Source: Candidatus Pacearchaeota archaeon
Lineage (GTDB): Archaea; Nanobdellota; Nanobdellia; Pacearchaeales; GW2011-AR1
Length of the DNA stretch: 12,522 bases
Assembly (NCBI GenBank): GCA_002688335.1
Contig: NZCQ01000050.1
Span: 1-12,522 of the forward strand
Reading direction: 5' to 3'
The notes beneath the pieces are model-generated. The model was not told the DNA's origin. It was given only the letters and a program-made list of their open reading frames with translations, and made no database searches. A program made the position numbers and the translations under genes. Position 1 is the stretch's first letter, and every line of letters starts with the position of its first letter. Of this stretch, positions 6,573 to 12,522 are shown piece by piece.

Positions 6573-7064
6573 ATGGTTGAGCCAATATTTATAACTCCGT
6601 ATTTTTTGGATTATGTGCTGCCCTTGGTATTAGTTTTTACATTAATATTTGCTATATTGCAGAAGACTCAGTTACTTGGAGAAGATAAGAAACAAATTGA
6701 TGCTTTGGTTGGATTAGTTGTTGGTTTGATATTGATAGCTTTTCCAGGACCTAGGAGTATTGTTGTTTTGTTGATGCCTTTTTTGGCTGTTTCTGCAGTT
6801 ATATTATTAGTTTTCATGTTGTTGTATGGATTTATTGCTAATGCTAAGGATGGGAATGTTTTGGGAGATTATTGGAAATGGGCTTTTGGGGCTATTTTGT
6901 TTGTTGCATTAGTTAGTTTTCTTTTGATGATAACTGGTTATTGGGATTTTGTTTGGGATTTGCTTTTTAGGGGGAGGGGCGGACAGATCTTTGCAACTGT
7001 TGTTATGGTCGTAATTATTGCTGGAGCGATTATCGCGGTTATTAGGGGTGGTGGAAGTAGCTGA
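6573..7064 (+). CDS. Five-helix membrane protein, paralogue 1 of 3 (Q-L-L-G-E family)
   Basis: This 163-aa, almost wholly hydrophobic protein has about five membrane segments (around 14-30, 44-60, 63-90, 103-123, 139-160). After the first helix it carries A-I-L-Q-K-T-Q-L-L-G-E-D-K-K, the signature shared with the two following genes. The family is not one I can name. It has no signal peptide, catalytic motif or cofactor site. A TATA box at 6531-6539 serves it, and the next gene has another TATA box at 7079-7088, so the cluster may have nested promoters. Proximity to a pilus-type ATPase and coiled-coil proteins suggests an envelope or secretion complex, which is inference from context only. 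Confidence 0.82.
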   Translation: MVEPIFITPYFLDYVLPLVLVFTLIFAILQKTQLLGEDKKQIDALVGLVVGLILIAFPGPRSIVVLLMPFLAVSAVILLVFMLLYGFIANAKDGNVLGDYWKWAFGAILFVALVSFLLMITGYWDFVWDLLFRGRGGQIFATVVMVVIIAGAIIAVIRGGGSS

Positions 7065-7078
7065 TTTCTAAATAGAAA

Positions 7079-7088
7079 TATATATAAA
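7079..7088 (+). promoter_or_regulatory. TATA box for the second membrane-protein gene
   Basis: TATATATAAA is centred about 41 nt before the ATG at 7125, predicting a leader of about 15 nt that contains the SD-like AAGGGG at 7112-7117. It lies in the 60-bp gap after paralogue 1. Confidence 0.5.
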
Positions 7089-7124
7089 TGAAAGTTTTCT
7101 TTTAAGAGTTAAAGGGGATGTAAA

Positions 7125-7652
7125 ATGTCAATATTGTTTTATCAAATGGGAGGATTTTTTGGATATTCTATTGGGGATGTTTTGAGGACCTGGGCAGATA
7201 TGGGCATTTTTGCATATGGCTTACCTTTCTTGATGATCTTTGCTTTGGTATATGGGATTTTGGATAAGACTCAGATTCTTGGTCAGAATAAGGGCGTTAA
7301 TTCTGTGATTGGTTTGGCTTTTGGGTTGCTTGCACTACAGTTTGATTATGTGAGTGGGTTTTATGCAAGTATTTTTCCTTATGCTGGAATGGGATTGGCT
7401 GTTTTGTTGATAGCTATGATTTTGATGGGGTTGACCTCTCAAGGGCAACCGGTTAATAGGGCTTGGTTGGGAATAGGAATTGTAATTGGAATAATTGTTT
7501 TAATATCTTCTGTTTCAGATATGTTTTGGTTGGGGGGAACTGCTGCGGGATTGGTTAGTGCGATGCCTGCTTTGTTAGCGATTGGAATTATAATTGGTTT
7601 GATGGCGTGGGTGATGAATAGTGGTGGGGACGGAGGTCCTCCGTCTAGGTAG
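7125..7652 (+). CDS. Five-helix membrane protein, paralogue 2 of 3 (Q-I-L-G-Q variant)
   Basis: This 175-aa membrane protein has the same design as its neighbours. A longer N-terminal region (about 28 residues, aromatic and Gly-rich) precedes the first helix at 29-47, then Y-G-I-L-D-K-T-Q-I-L-G-Q-N-K matches the family signature. Four more hydrophobic segments follow (about 55-66, 80-103, 112-134, 141-165). The C-terminus is Gly-rich (S-G-G-D-G-G-P-P-S-R). The start ATG at 7125 is supported by an SD-like stretch and a TATA box upstream. It probably forms one transcription unit with paralogue 3, which begins 19 nt later. No known family is recognised and the role is inferred only from position. 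Confidence 0.82.
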   Translation: MSILFYQMGGFFGYSIGDVLRTWADMGIFAYGLPFLMIFALVYGILDKTQILGQNKGVNSVIGLAFGLLALQFDYVSGFYASIFPYAGMGLAVLLIAMILMGLTSQGQPVNRAWLGIGIVIGIIVLISSVSDMFWLGGTAAGLVSAMPALLAIGIIIGLMAWVMNSGGDGGPPSR

Positions 7653-7671
7653 GTTTGTTGAATGAGTGAAA

Positions 7672-8175
7672 ATGGCGATAGATATTTCAGGGATCTTTTT
7701 GTTTATGCCCATATTTAGTTTTTTGTTTGTTTTTTTAGTGGTTTATGCTATATTATCTAAGTCTCAACTTCTTGGAGAGGGGATGATTCCGGTTTTCGTG
7801 TCGTTTATAATGGCGATTATTTTTATCAGTTTTTCATCTTTAGAGTTATATGTTCAGACGATTGTTCCTTGGTTTGTTGTTTTGTTGATTTGCACGTTCT
7901 TGGTTTTATTAATTGCGGGTTTTTCAAGCAAGAATATGGATTGGATATTGAAGCCTGGTTTTGGGTGGACAGTTATTGTAATATTGTTGGTGATTTTTTT
8001 AGTTGCTGCTATAAAAGTTTTCAACCCTGTATTTCATCCTGATTTATTGCTTACATCTGGGCAGGGGACTAGTTTGTTAGAGCAAATTAGTTATGGGACT
8101 GATGGAAGAATCTTTGGAACCATATTATTGTTGGGAATTGTTGGGGCTGTTAGTTGGTGGATAACTAAGAAATAG
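7672..8175 (+). CDS. Five-helix membrane protein, paralogue 3 of 3 (Q-L-L-G-E family)
   Basis: This protein of about 167 aa has five hydrophobic segments and the shared signature Y-A-I-L-S-K-S-Q-L-L-G-E-G after its first helix. The C-terminus ends W-W-I-T-K-K, a likely cytoplasmic basic anchor. The ATG at 7672 is preferred; a GTG six bases earlier (7666) is in frame and cannot be excluded, and no strong SD decides between them. The gene follows paralogue 2 by 19 nt and has no promoter of its own. Downstream is a stem-loop element facing the convergent coiled-coil operon. Compared with paralogues 1 and 2 the N-terminus is shortest. Confidence 0.82.
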   Translation: MAIDISGIFLFMPIFSFLFVFLVVYAILSKSQLLGEGMIPVFVSFIMAIIFISFSSLELYVQTIVPWFVVLLICTFLVLLIAGFSSKNMDWILKPGFGWTVIVILLVIFLVAAIKVFNPVFHPDLLLTSGQGTSLLEQISYGTDGRIFGTILLLGIVGAVSWWITKK

Positions 8176-8187
8176 GCTATAGTGTAT

Positions 8188-8245
8188 AATTTTTACAACT
8201 ATGATCTTGTAACCCGCCCCCCCTCCCGTTAGGGTTGTAAAAATT
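8188..8245 (+). repeat. Stem-loop element, copy 1, between convergent operons
   Basis: AATTTTTACAAC (8188-8199) is a perfect 12-bp inverted repeat with GTTGTAAAAATT (8234-8245). The 34-nt loop holds AACCC, a C-rich block and GGG, so an alternative inner pairing AACCC/GGGTT competes with the outer stem. The same outline recurs at 9698-9752 in the same orientation. It occupies nearly all of the 74-bp gap between convergent genes, so it may act as a transcript end, but the repeated architecture suggests something more specific than a simple terminator. Confidence 0.55.
8213..8227 (-). other. G-quadruplex motif on the minus strand (i-motif on the plus strand)
   Basis: The plus strand reads CCCGCCCCCCCTCCC, so the minus strand reads GGGAGGGGGGGCGGG. 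This fits four GGG tracts with single-nucleotide loops, the most stable class of quadruplex motif. It sits in the loop of the stem-loop at 8188-8245 and would be in the 3' UTR of the coiled-coil operon mRNA if transcription reads that far. It is striking in such A/T-rich DNA. Confidence 0.6.
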
Positions 8246-8249
8246 AAAT

Positions 8250-9152
8250 CTATCTCAAATAGTCTTCAAATGAATCAGATTTCTTTGTTTTGGGGGGTTT
8301 TGATTTTTCTTCTTTACTAGGGTTTTGTATTTTCTTTCTTTCTTTATCCATTATTGGATCTACCATCTTTGAAAATGAATCTTGAGTGGCGTCTAGTTCT
8401 TTTGAGATTTTTTTAATGTCTTCTCCATAGTCTCCTATTTTTTTTATTATAGACATTTGTAGTGCTTCAATGGTGTTTTCAATTTTTTCTAAACGTCTTT
8501 TTAGTTCGTTCGTTTGGGCTTCCATGTTTCTGCTAACTTTGCTGAAAGTTATCATCTCTTTTTTCATTTTTTGCATTTTGTCTTCGATTATTTGGTTAGC
8601 TAAATCCGTAATTGTTTCAATGTCTACTCCTGAAGAATATTCTTGATAAGGCTCGTAAGATTCTTCTGAACCAATTGGTTGGTATTCTGGATAAGGTTGA
8701 TTTTGTTCATAGACAACTGGTTGGTTGTTTTGTTGGATTGATTGATCTGGATGAGGGGGTTGAGGGAGTTGTTGAACTTGTTGTGTTTCTTGTTGGGGCA
8801 TAATGCTTGGACTCATCTGTTGAGTTTGAATATTACTTATAGGTTCTGGAGGTTGTTGGCTTGGCATCTGTTGTGTGAGAGGATCATTGACTTGTCCAGC
8901 AAAGTTATCAGTTGGATTTTGGAGTTGGGTTTGAGGTTCAGGGGCTGTTTGAGGGGGGTTTGGGTTTTGGGGAGTTTGAGAGGATTGAGGATTAATTCCT
9001 GGTTGAGAGTTTTGGCTTGGCTGATTAACTTCTGATTGAGAGAGCGCTTCGTTAATTTCTCTTGGAGAAACCCCTTGTTCTTTTAGTGATTGTATTACTT
9101 GGGCTGTTGAGAGTCCTTGACTCCTCATCTCGTTTATCTTGTCTAAGACCAT
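8250..9152 (-). CDS. Coiled-coil protein with N-terminal helical domain and Pro/Gln-rich linker
   Basis: This 300-aa soluble protein has three parts. Residues 1-40 form a small helical domain (M-R-S-Q-G-L-S-T-A-Q-V-I-Q-S-L, then G-V-S-P-R-E-I-N-E-A-L) resembling short UBA-like or putative peptidoglycan-binding-type helical repeats. Residues about 41-175 are a low-complexity linker dominated by Pro, Gln, Asn and Ser. Residues about 180-275 are a heptad-rich coiled coil (N-E-L-K-R-R-L-E-K-I-E-N-T-I), followed by a Lys-rich tail. There are no membrane segments. It starts 1 nt after the stop of the upstream coiled-coil gene, so the two are clearly co-transcribed. A scaffold role near a membrane complex is plausible but unproven. 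The opposite-strand open frames here are compositional shadows. Confidence 0.8.
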   Translation of the reverse strand: MVLDKINEMRSQGLSTAQVIQSLKEQGVSPREINEALSQSEVNQPSQNSQPGINPQSSQTPQNPNPPQTAPEPQTQLQNPTDNFAGQVNDPLTQQMPSQQPPEPISNIQTQQMSPSIMPQQETQQVQQLPQPPHPDQSIQQNNQPVVYEQNQPYPEYQPIGSEESYEPYQEYSSGVDIETITDLANQIIEDKMQKMKKEMITFSKVSRNMEAQTNELKRRLEKIENTIEALQMSIIKKIGDYGEDIKKISKELDATQDSFSKMVDPIMDKERKKIQNPSKEEKSKPPKTKKSDSFEDYLR

Positions 9153-9153
9153 G

Positions 9154-9540
9154 TTATTTTGAAGGGTTGCTAGTTTTTAAATTTAGATGTTGACTGATCA
9201 TATCTTCGACGTCTTTAACTCTTGCTAACTTTAATGGTTGGAACATATCGAATTGCTTTTTTAGTATTTCAAATTCTTCTTTTCTAACGAAATTTTCTAA
9301 TTCGTTAATTACTCTTTTCATTAATTTTTTTAAATCTTTTATTTCTGTTTCTAGAGTGTTGACTTTATTTCTTAATTCTTGATTTTCATTGTTGTTTTCT
9401 TCTTTTGTGGATATTAGATTCTCTCCGATTAGTAATGCACGATCTCTAAGTAATCTTTGTTTTTCTTCAACTTCGTTAAGTCTTGTTCCGAATTCTGCTA
9501 AGAGCGAATTAATAGGATCTGTTGTTTGTTCTTGTGCCAT
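9154..9540 (-). CDS. Small coiled-coil protein
   Basis: This 128-aa protein is predicted to be largely one long coiled coil (about residues 12-97: repeated L/I at heptad positions, N-E-V-E-E-K-Q-R-L-L then L-E-T-E-I-K-D-L-K-K-L). It ends in a compact segment, K-K-Q-F-D-M-F-Q-P-L-K-L-A-R-V-K-D-V-E-D-M, that looks conserved in style. Coiled-coil accessory proteins (FlaC/D/E) occur in archaellum loci, but the FlaD/E sequence pattern is not visible here, so no such name is given. It is the first gene of the operon with the 8250-9152 gene and is divergent from the secretion ATPase gene. No Shine-Dalgarno is seen before the ATG at 9540. Confidence 0.78.
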   Translation of the reverse strand: MAQEQTTDPINSLLAEFGTRLNEVEEKQRLLRDRALLIGENLISTKEENNNENQELRNKVNTLETEIKDLKKLMKRVINELENFVRKEEFEILKKQFDMFQPLKLARVKDVEDMISQHLNLKTSNPSK

Positions 9541-9545
9541 ATCCA

Positions 9546-9613
9546 GGGAACCTAAGTATTAGATGCAACTCCCCTAAGATTGCATCTGCCTAGGATTTCC
9601 TCCTTTTAGTTCC
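9546..9613 (-). promoter_or_regulatory. Structured region in the leader of the coiled-coil operon
   Basis: AGATGCAA (9561-9568) and TTGCATCT (9580-9587) make a perfect 8-bp hairpin with an 11-nt loop. Outside it, GGAACCTAA (9547-9555) can pair with either TAGGATTTCC (9591-9600) or TTAGTTCC (9606-9613), so two alternative outer stems exist. A TATA-like TTTAAA at 9633-9638 (minus strand) would start transcription near 9611, placing the whole structure in a leader of about 70 nt. It might be a leader control element. I do not recognise a known riboswitch. Confidence 0.35.
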
Positions 9614-9658
9614 TTGTATTAAGATAGTGGAGTTTAAAATGGTTGTTATTGACACCCA

Positions 9659-9678
9659 AATCTTAATAAATTAAGATT
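9659..9678. promoter_or_regulatory. Palindromic A/T-rich promoter or operator upstream of the secretion ATPase
   Basis: AATCTTAAT (9659-9667), AA, ATTAAGATT (9670-9678) is a perfect inverted repeat. Its core TTAATAAATTAA is TATA-like and would start plus-strand transcription near 9695-9700, just at the following stem-loop. A dimeric regulator could bind the palindrome and block the promoter. The 232-bp gap 9541-9772 holds no gene. Confidence 0.4.
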
Positions 9679-9697
9679 GTTAATTGTTAATGTGTTT

Positions 9698-9752
9698 ATT
9701 TTTACAACCTAAGTCTGGAAACATGTACCCTCCTTTGGGTGGTTGTAGAAAT
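9698..9752 (+). repeat. Stem-loop element, copy 2, in the leader of the secretion ATPase gene
   Basis: ATTTTTACAACC (9698-9709) pairs with GGTTGTAGAAAT (9741-9752) over 12 positions, 11 Watson-Crick and one G-U. Directly inside its 3' arm is a second hairpin, ACCC (9727-9730), TCCTTT, GGGT (9737-9740). The outer arms match copy 1 (8188-8245) in sequence, and both copies have a 15-20 nt left spacer, then ACCC, a pyrimidine-rich loop and GGG next to the right arm. It ends 10 nt before the SD of the ATPase gene, so it could influence translation. Confidence 0.55.
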
Positions 9753-9762
9753 CAGCCGTATT

Positions 9763-9770
9763 GAGGTGAG
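9763..9770 (+). promoter_or_regulatory. Strong Shine-Dalgarno site of the secretion ATPase gene
   Basis: GAGGTGAG matches the anti-SD end of archaeal 16S rRNA (complement of UCACCUC) and lies 2 nt before the ATG at 9773. It fixes that start codon. Most other genes here appear leaderless or have weak sites, so this gene is probably translated from a true leader. Confidence 0.65.
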
Positions 9771-9772
9771 AA

Positions 9773-12522
9773 ATGTTATTTAAACCAGGGACAAAGTTAT
9801 TTGCTTATGAAATAATCAAGGAAGCGGGAGTTAAGACGCTTTATGTTAATTATATGGGGGCTAGTTTTGTTCCGAGTATTGCTGAGAGTGCTGATGTGAT
9901 GTCTAATACAATAGATCTTTTGTCTGATGGGAGTGATGTTTCAAGAATTGTATTTGTTCAACAGAGGAATTATAGTCATAATTCGAATCAGACATTTATG
10001 TTAAGCGAGATAGCTGGAATTTATGTGCATTTGACAAAGCAAGAGAAAATCCTTTCCCCTAACAAATTATCTATCTTGAATACTAATGATTTGAGTAGGA
10101 GATATAATGATGTTGGATATTTATTGACTAAGCTTAAGGGGGATCCTGTTGCTTGCTTTGTTGAGCTTGAGAGAGTTATCGGGCTTGAGAAGAAAAATTT
10201 GAAGGAGCTGTCGGATACCTTGAAAATAGATCAATTGAATTATATTAAGTTGCTTGAGAATTTTTATTCTATGTTGAAAAATACTGAATTTATTAAATCT
10301 ATCGTGGTGGAGGATTATGATTTTACAAGGGGAATTTATAGCAACTTTTTAAGGCCAGAGATTATCCCTAATTTTACTTTTACGAGGCTTGTTTCTTCTC
10401 TCCCCGAAGATGCTAAGATAGTGGATCAGTATACTATTGGAGAGGAGTTTGATGAATCAGTGGTTACTATTTTGAAGAGGGAGAGAGATGCGAAGCATAT
10501 TTATCATTTAATGCCTCCTGAATATTCTCTAGAGGAAGGGATGCAAGAATTAGTTAATCTTGGGAGGAATGTTTTGATAGAGCATCAGCCTAAGGCAGAG
10601 GAATTTACAGATCCTGAAAAGACTAGGCAGGTATTTTTTAATGTTTCTAGGGATTTGTTGAGAGATCTGGCTGTTAGTAAGAATATTAATTTGAGTTATT
10701 CTGACCTGAATAAACTGGCTAAGATATTAGTTAGACATACAATTGGTTTTGGGTTGATTGAAGTTTTGTTGCAAGATCGGAATCTTCAGGATATAGTGCT
10801 TAATGCTCCTGTAGCTGCTAACCCTGTTTTTTTAAGGCATGGGGATTTTGATGAATGCGTGACTAATATAATTCCTAGTAAGGAGGATGCGGAGAGCTGG
10901 GCAGCTAAGTTTAGGATGGTTTCAGGAAGGCCATTGGATGAGGCTAATCCTGTTTTGGATACTGATATGAGTTTGGGAAATGTTAGATCAAGAGTGGCTG
11001 TTATTCAACAGCCTTTATCTCCTAGGGGGTTGGCTTATGCAATTAGGAGGCATAGAGAGAGTCCTTGGACCTTGCCTTTGTTTATCAAGAATAAGATGAT
11101 AAATAGCTTTGCTGCAGGATTATTTAGTTTTTTGATTGATGGTTCGAGAACTTTACTTGTTGCTGGAACTAGAAGTAGTGGAAAGAGCAGTCTTTTAGGA
11201 TCTTTATTATTAGAGATAATGCCTAAATATAGGATAATTGTTTTGGAGGATAGTGTTACGGGAGATAGTCAGATTATTGTTAAGGAAAATGGTGAATTTA
11301 GAAAGACGACAATAGGTGAACTTATAGATGATCAGATCAGAAAAGATGGTTTTAAAGATATTGATGGCAGGGATAAATCATTGAATCCAGGTAAGATAGA
11401 AGTTTTTTCCATAGATAAAGAGGGGAAAGTTATCTTGGCAGAGGCTAGCAAATTTATAAAACATAGAGTTAATAAGCCGATTTATGAGGTTAAAACAACT
11501 TCTGGAAAGAGAATTAAAGTTACAGAAGACCATTCTCTCTTTACCTTAGATGAGAAGAATATTTTTAAGCCTATTAAATGTAAGGAACTTGAGGAGGGAA
11601 GTTTTTTAGCCATACCTAATAAGTTAACATTTGATAATAATTTAGAAAATATTAATCTGTTAGATCATTTGGATAAATTAGATAAAAAAGTATTTGTTTT
11701 TGGGAAAGGGGTTGAGGAATATATTAATCATAATAGGAAGGAATTGTTTTCACTGGCTTATTCTTTGGGTTATGTTAAACCAACCATTCAAAACTGGATT
11801 GTTAAGAAGATATTGCCTGTTGAGATTTTTGAGAAAGTTAAAGATAGAATAAATGAATCTAACTTAAAATTGAAGAGTTATGGAGGTTCTAGGAGTTTTT
11901 CTAACGATTTAGTATTGGATGAGGATTTCTTGAATTTTGTAGGACTATGGCTAGCGGATGGATGTTATGATGAACATTCAGTAATAATTAGTGTTCAGGA
12001 GGAGGAAAATAGAGAAGTAGTTAGGAAAATAGGTAAAAAGTTTGGGATCCCTGTTAAAATGCATTCAGATAAATTTTCATTAATGTTAAATTCAACACTG
12101 TTAAAGGAAGTTATGGTGAAGGTACTAGATCTTAACGGAAATTCTTATACTAAGAAAATCCCCCAATGGGGTTATAATTTATCTAATAAACAGATTGGAT
12201 GGTTGTTAAAGGGGTTTTTTAGTGGAGATGGGTGTGCTTCTGATAAGGAGATTGTTTTTTCAATTTGTTCTAAAAGATTGATTGATGATATTTCCAGTTT
12301 ATTATTGAGGTTTAATATTATCTTGAGGAATTCGCATATTGTTAGAGAGGGTGATAAGACGATTAATTGTAGGATTGGGAATACAAAAATGCTTAACTTT
12401 TTTAAGGATCATATTGGTTTTTTAGTTAATTCTAAACAAGAGAGATTAGAGAAGCTATGTTCCAGGGTTTCTACTCACGATACTTCTGATATTATTCCAA
12501 TATCCTTAGAAGTTACAAATGA
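9773..12522 (+). CDS. Type II/IV secretion (archaeal pilus/archaellum-type) ATPase with intein, 3' truncated by window
   Basis: The frame is open from ATG 9773 to the window edge (916 full codons) with no stop. The first 493 residues are the N-extein of a GspE/FlaI/TadA-type hexameric ATPase, the cytoplasmic motor of pilus, archaellum and secretion systems. After a long N-terminal domain comes the family pre-ATPase region (R-H-T-I-G-F-G-L-I-E-V-L-L-Q-D about 323-337, then S-G-R-P-L-D-E-A-N-P-V-L-D). Walker A is G-T-R-S-S-G-K-S at 465-472, and the next strand is R-I-I-V-L-E-D ending at residue 493, where an intein begins. The downstream Walker B, His box and C-terminus must lie beyond the window. 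The gene is divergent from the coiled-coil operon. Which system it powers (pilus, adhesin or other) cannot be told without the platform-protein and pilin genes, which usually follow. Confidence 0.9.
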   Translation, partial: MLFKPGTKLFAYEIIKEAGVKTLYVNYMGASFVPSIAESADVMSNTIDLLSDGSDVSRIVFVQQRNYSHNSNQTFMLSEIAGIYVHLTKQEKILSPNKLSILNTNDLSRRYNDVGYLLTKLKGDPVACFVELERVIGLEKKNLKELSDTLKIDQLNYIKLLENFYSMLKNTEFIKSIVVEDYDFTRGIYSNFLRPEIIPNFTFTRLVSSLPEDAKIVDQYTIGEEFDESVVTILKRERDAKHIYHLMPPEYSLEEGMQELVNLGRNVLIEHQPKAEEFTDPEKTRQVFFNVSRDLLRDLAVSKNINLSYSDLNKLAKILVRHTIGFGLIEVLLQDRNLQDIVLNAPVAANPVFLRHGDFDECVTNIIPSKEDAESWAAKFRMVSGRPLDEANPVLDTDMSLGNVRSRVAVIQQPLSPRGLAYAIRRHRESPWTLPLFIKNKMINSFAAGLFSFLIDGSRTLLVAGTRSSGKSSLLGSLLLEIMPKYRIIVLEDSVTGDSQIIVKENGEFRKTTIGELIDDQIRKDGFKDIDGRDKSLNPGKIEVFSIDKEGKVILAEASKFIKHRVNKPIYEVKTTSGKRIKVTEDHSLFTLDEKNIFKPIKCKELEEGSFLAIPNKLTFDNNLENINLLDHLDKLDKKVFVFGKGVEEYINHNRKELFSLAYSLGYVKPTIQNWIVKKILPVEIFEKVKDRINESNLKLKSYGGSRSFSNDLVLDEDFLNFVGLWLADGCYDEHSVIISVQEEENREVVRKIGKKFGIPVKMHSDKFSLMLNSTLLKEVMVKVLDLNGNSYTKKIPQWGYNLSNKQIGWLLKGFFSGDGCASDKEIVFSICSKRLIDDISSLLLRFNIILRNSHIVREGDKTINCRIGNTKMLNFFKDHIGFLVNSKQERLEKLCSRVSTHDTSDIIPISLEVTN
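11252..12522 (+). mobile_element. LAGLIDADG homing-endonuclease intein inside the secretion ATPase (C-terminus beyond window)
   Basis: Extein sequence breaks after L-E-D (residue 493) and S-V-T-G-D-S-Q-I-I-V begins, a standard intein N-terminal block A with Ser as first residue. Block B follows as V-T-E-D-H-S-L-F, with the T-x-x-H pair at intein residues 91 and 94. Two LAGLIDADG motifs are present: F-V-G-L-W-L-A-D-G (intein 229-237) and L-L-K-G-F-F-S-G-D-G (318-327), each retaining its acidic catalytic residue, so the homing endonuclease may be active. At least 423 residues are inside the window. The C-terminal His-Asn and the C-extein nucleophile (predicted Thr of the family E-D-T motif) lie outside. 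The insertion point is a highly conserved ATPase site, as is typical of inteins. Confidence 0.9.

Noticed and set aside
7631..7643. CGGAGGTCCTCCG palindrome
   Set aside because: It is inside the coding end of membrane paralogue 2 (Gly-Gly-Pro-Pro codons), is short, and the next gene follows in the same operon.
7666..7671. GTG start for membrane paralogue 3
   Set aside because: ATG at 7672 is in frame two codons later and is the commoner start; no strong SD supports the GTG.
8612..9035. Plus-strand open frames opposite the Pro/Gln-rich coiled-coil gene
   Set aside because: They are compositional shadows of the Gln/Pro codons, rich in Leu, Trp and Arg, with no initiation signals. The minus-strand operon explains the region.
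9154..9540. Naming the coiled-coil gene as archaellum FlaC/D/E
   Set aside because: Only a generic coiled coil is visible; the FlaD/E sequence pattern is absent, so the name would rest on context alone.

Overview
The window looks like part of an archaeal chromosome, probably from a small-genome DPANN-type lineage (Pacearchaeota or Woesearchaeota-like; this placement is inference). The evidence is low GC, archaeal TATA boxes about 25-30 nt before many start codons (mostly leaderless transcripts), a Hef/XPF-type repair helicase and nuclease, a PRC-barrel protein, and an archaeal type II/IV secretion ATPase carrying an intein. No rRNA, tRNA, CRISPR array or insertion sequence was seen.

Left part (1-6066): the 3' end of guaA (GMP synthase, ATP-pyrophosphatase half), then an unrecognised 140-aa protein that overlaps convergently with an ERCC4/XPF-type nuclease at a perfect palindrome. 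The nuclease sits 1 nt downstream of a ParB-fold protein that is frameshifted. Next, on the opposite strand, is a flavin-dependent oxidoreductase that is also frameshifted. Then come a Hef-type superfamily 2 helicase that lacks a nuclease domain and an M50/site-2-protease-like membrane protein that has lost its HExxH zinc site. The helicase and nuclease together make up what is one fused Hef protein in many Euryarchaeota, here split into two nearby same-strand genes.

Right part (6178-12522): a small PRC-barrel protein, then three consecutive, evidently paralogous five-helix membrane proteins with a shared K-(T/S)-Q-(L/I)-L-G-(E/Q) signature. Facing them is a two-gene operon of soluble coiled-coil proteins, one with a long Pro/Gln-rich linker. 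Divergent from that operon is a pilus/secretion-type ATPase interrupted after its E-D pair by a LAGLIDADG intein; this gene runs off the window. Together these genes could form an envelope or pilus-like machine, with the ATPase as motor, the multi-pass proteins as membrane platform and the coiled coils as scaffold. That functional link rests only on adjacency.

The coiled-coil operon is bracketed by two copies, in the same orientation, of one stem-loop design (8188-8245 and 9698-9752). The first copy carries a perfect four-tract G-quadruplex motif on the minus strand inside its loop. With the intein and the tandem membrane paralogues, these are the most noteworthy features. The two frameshifts, both at or near A-runs, could be real decay or sequencing error.
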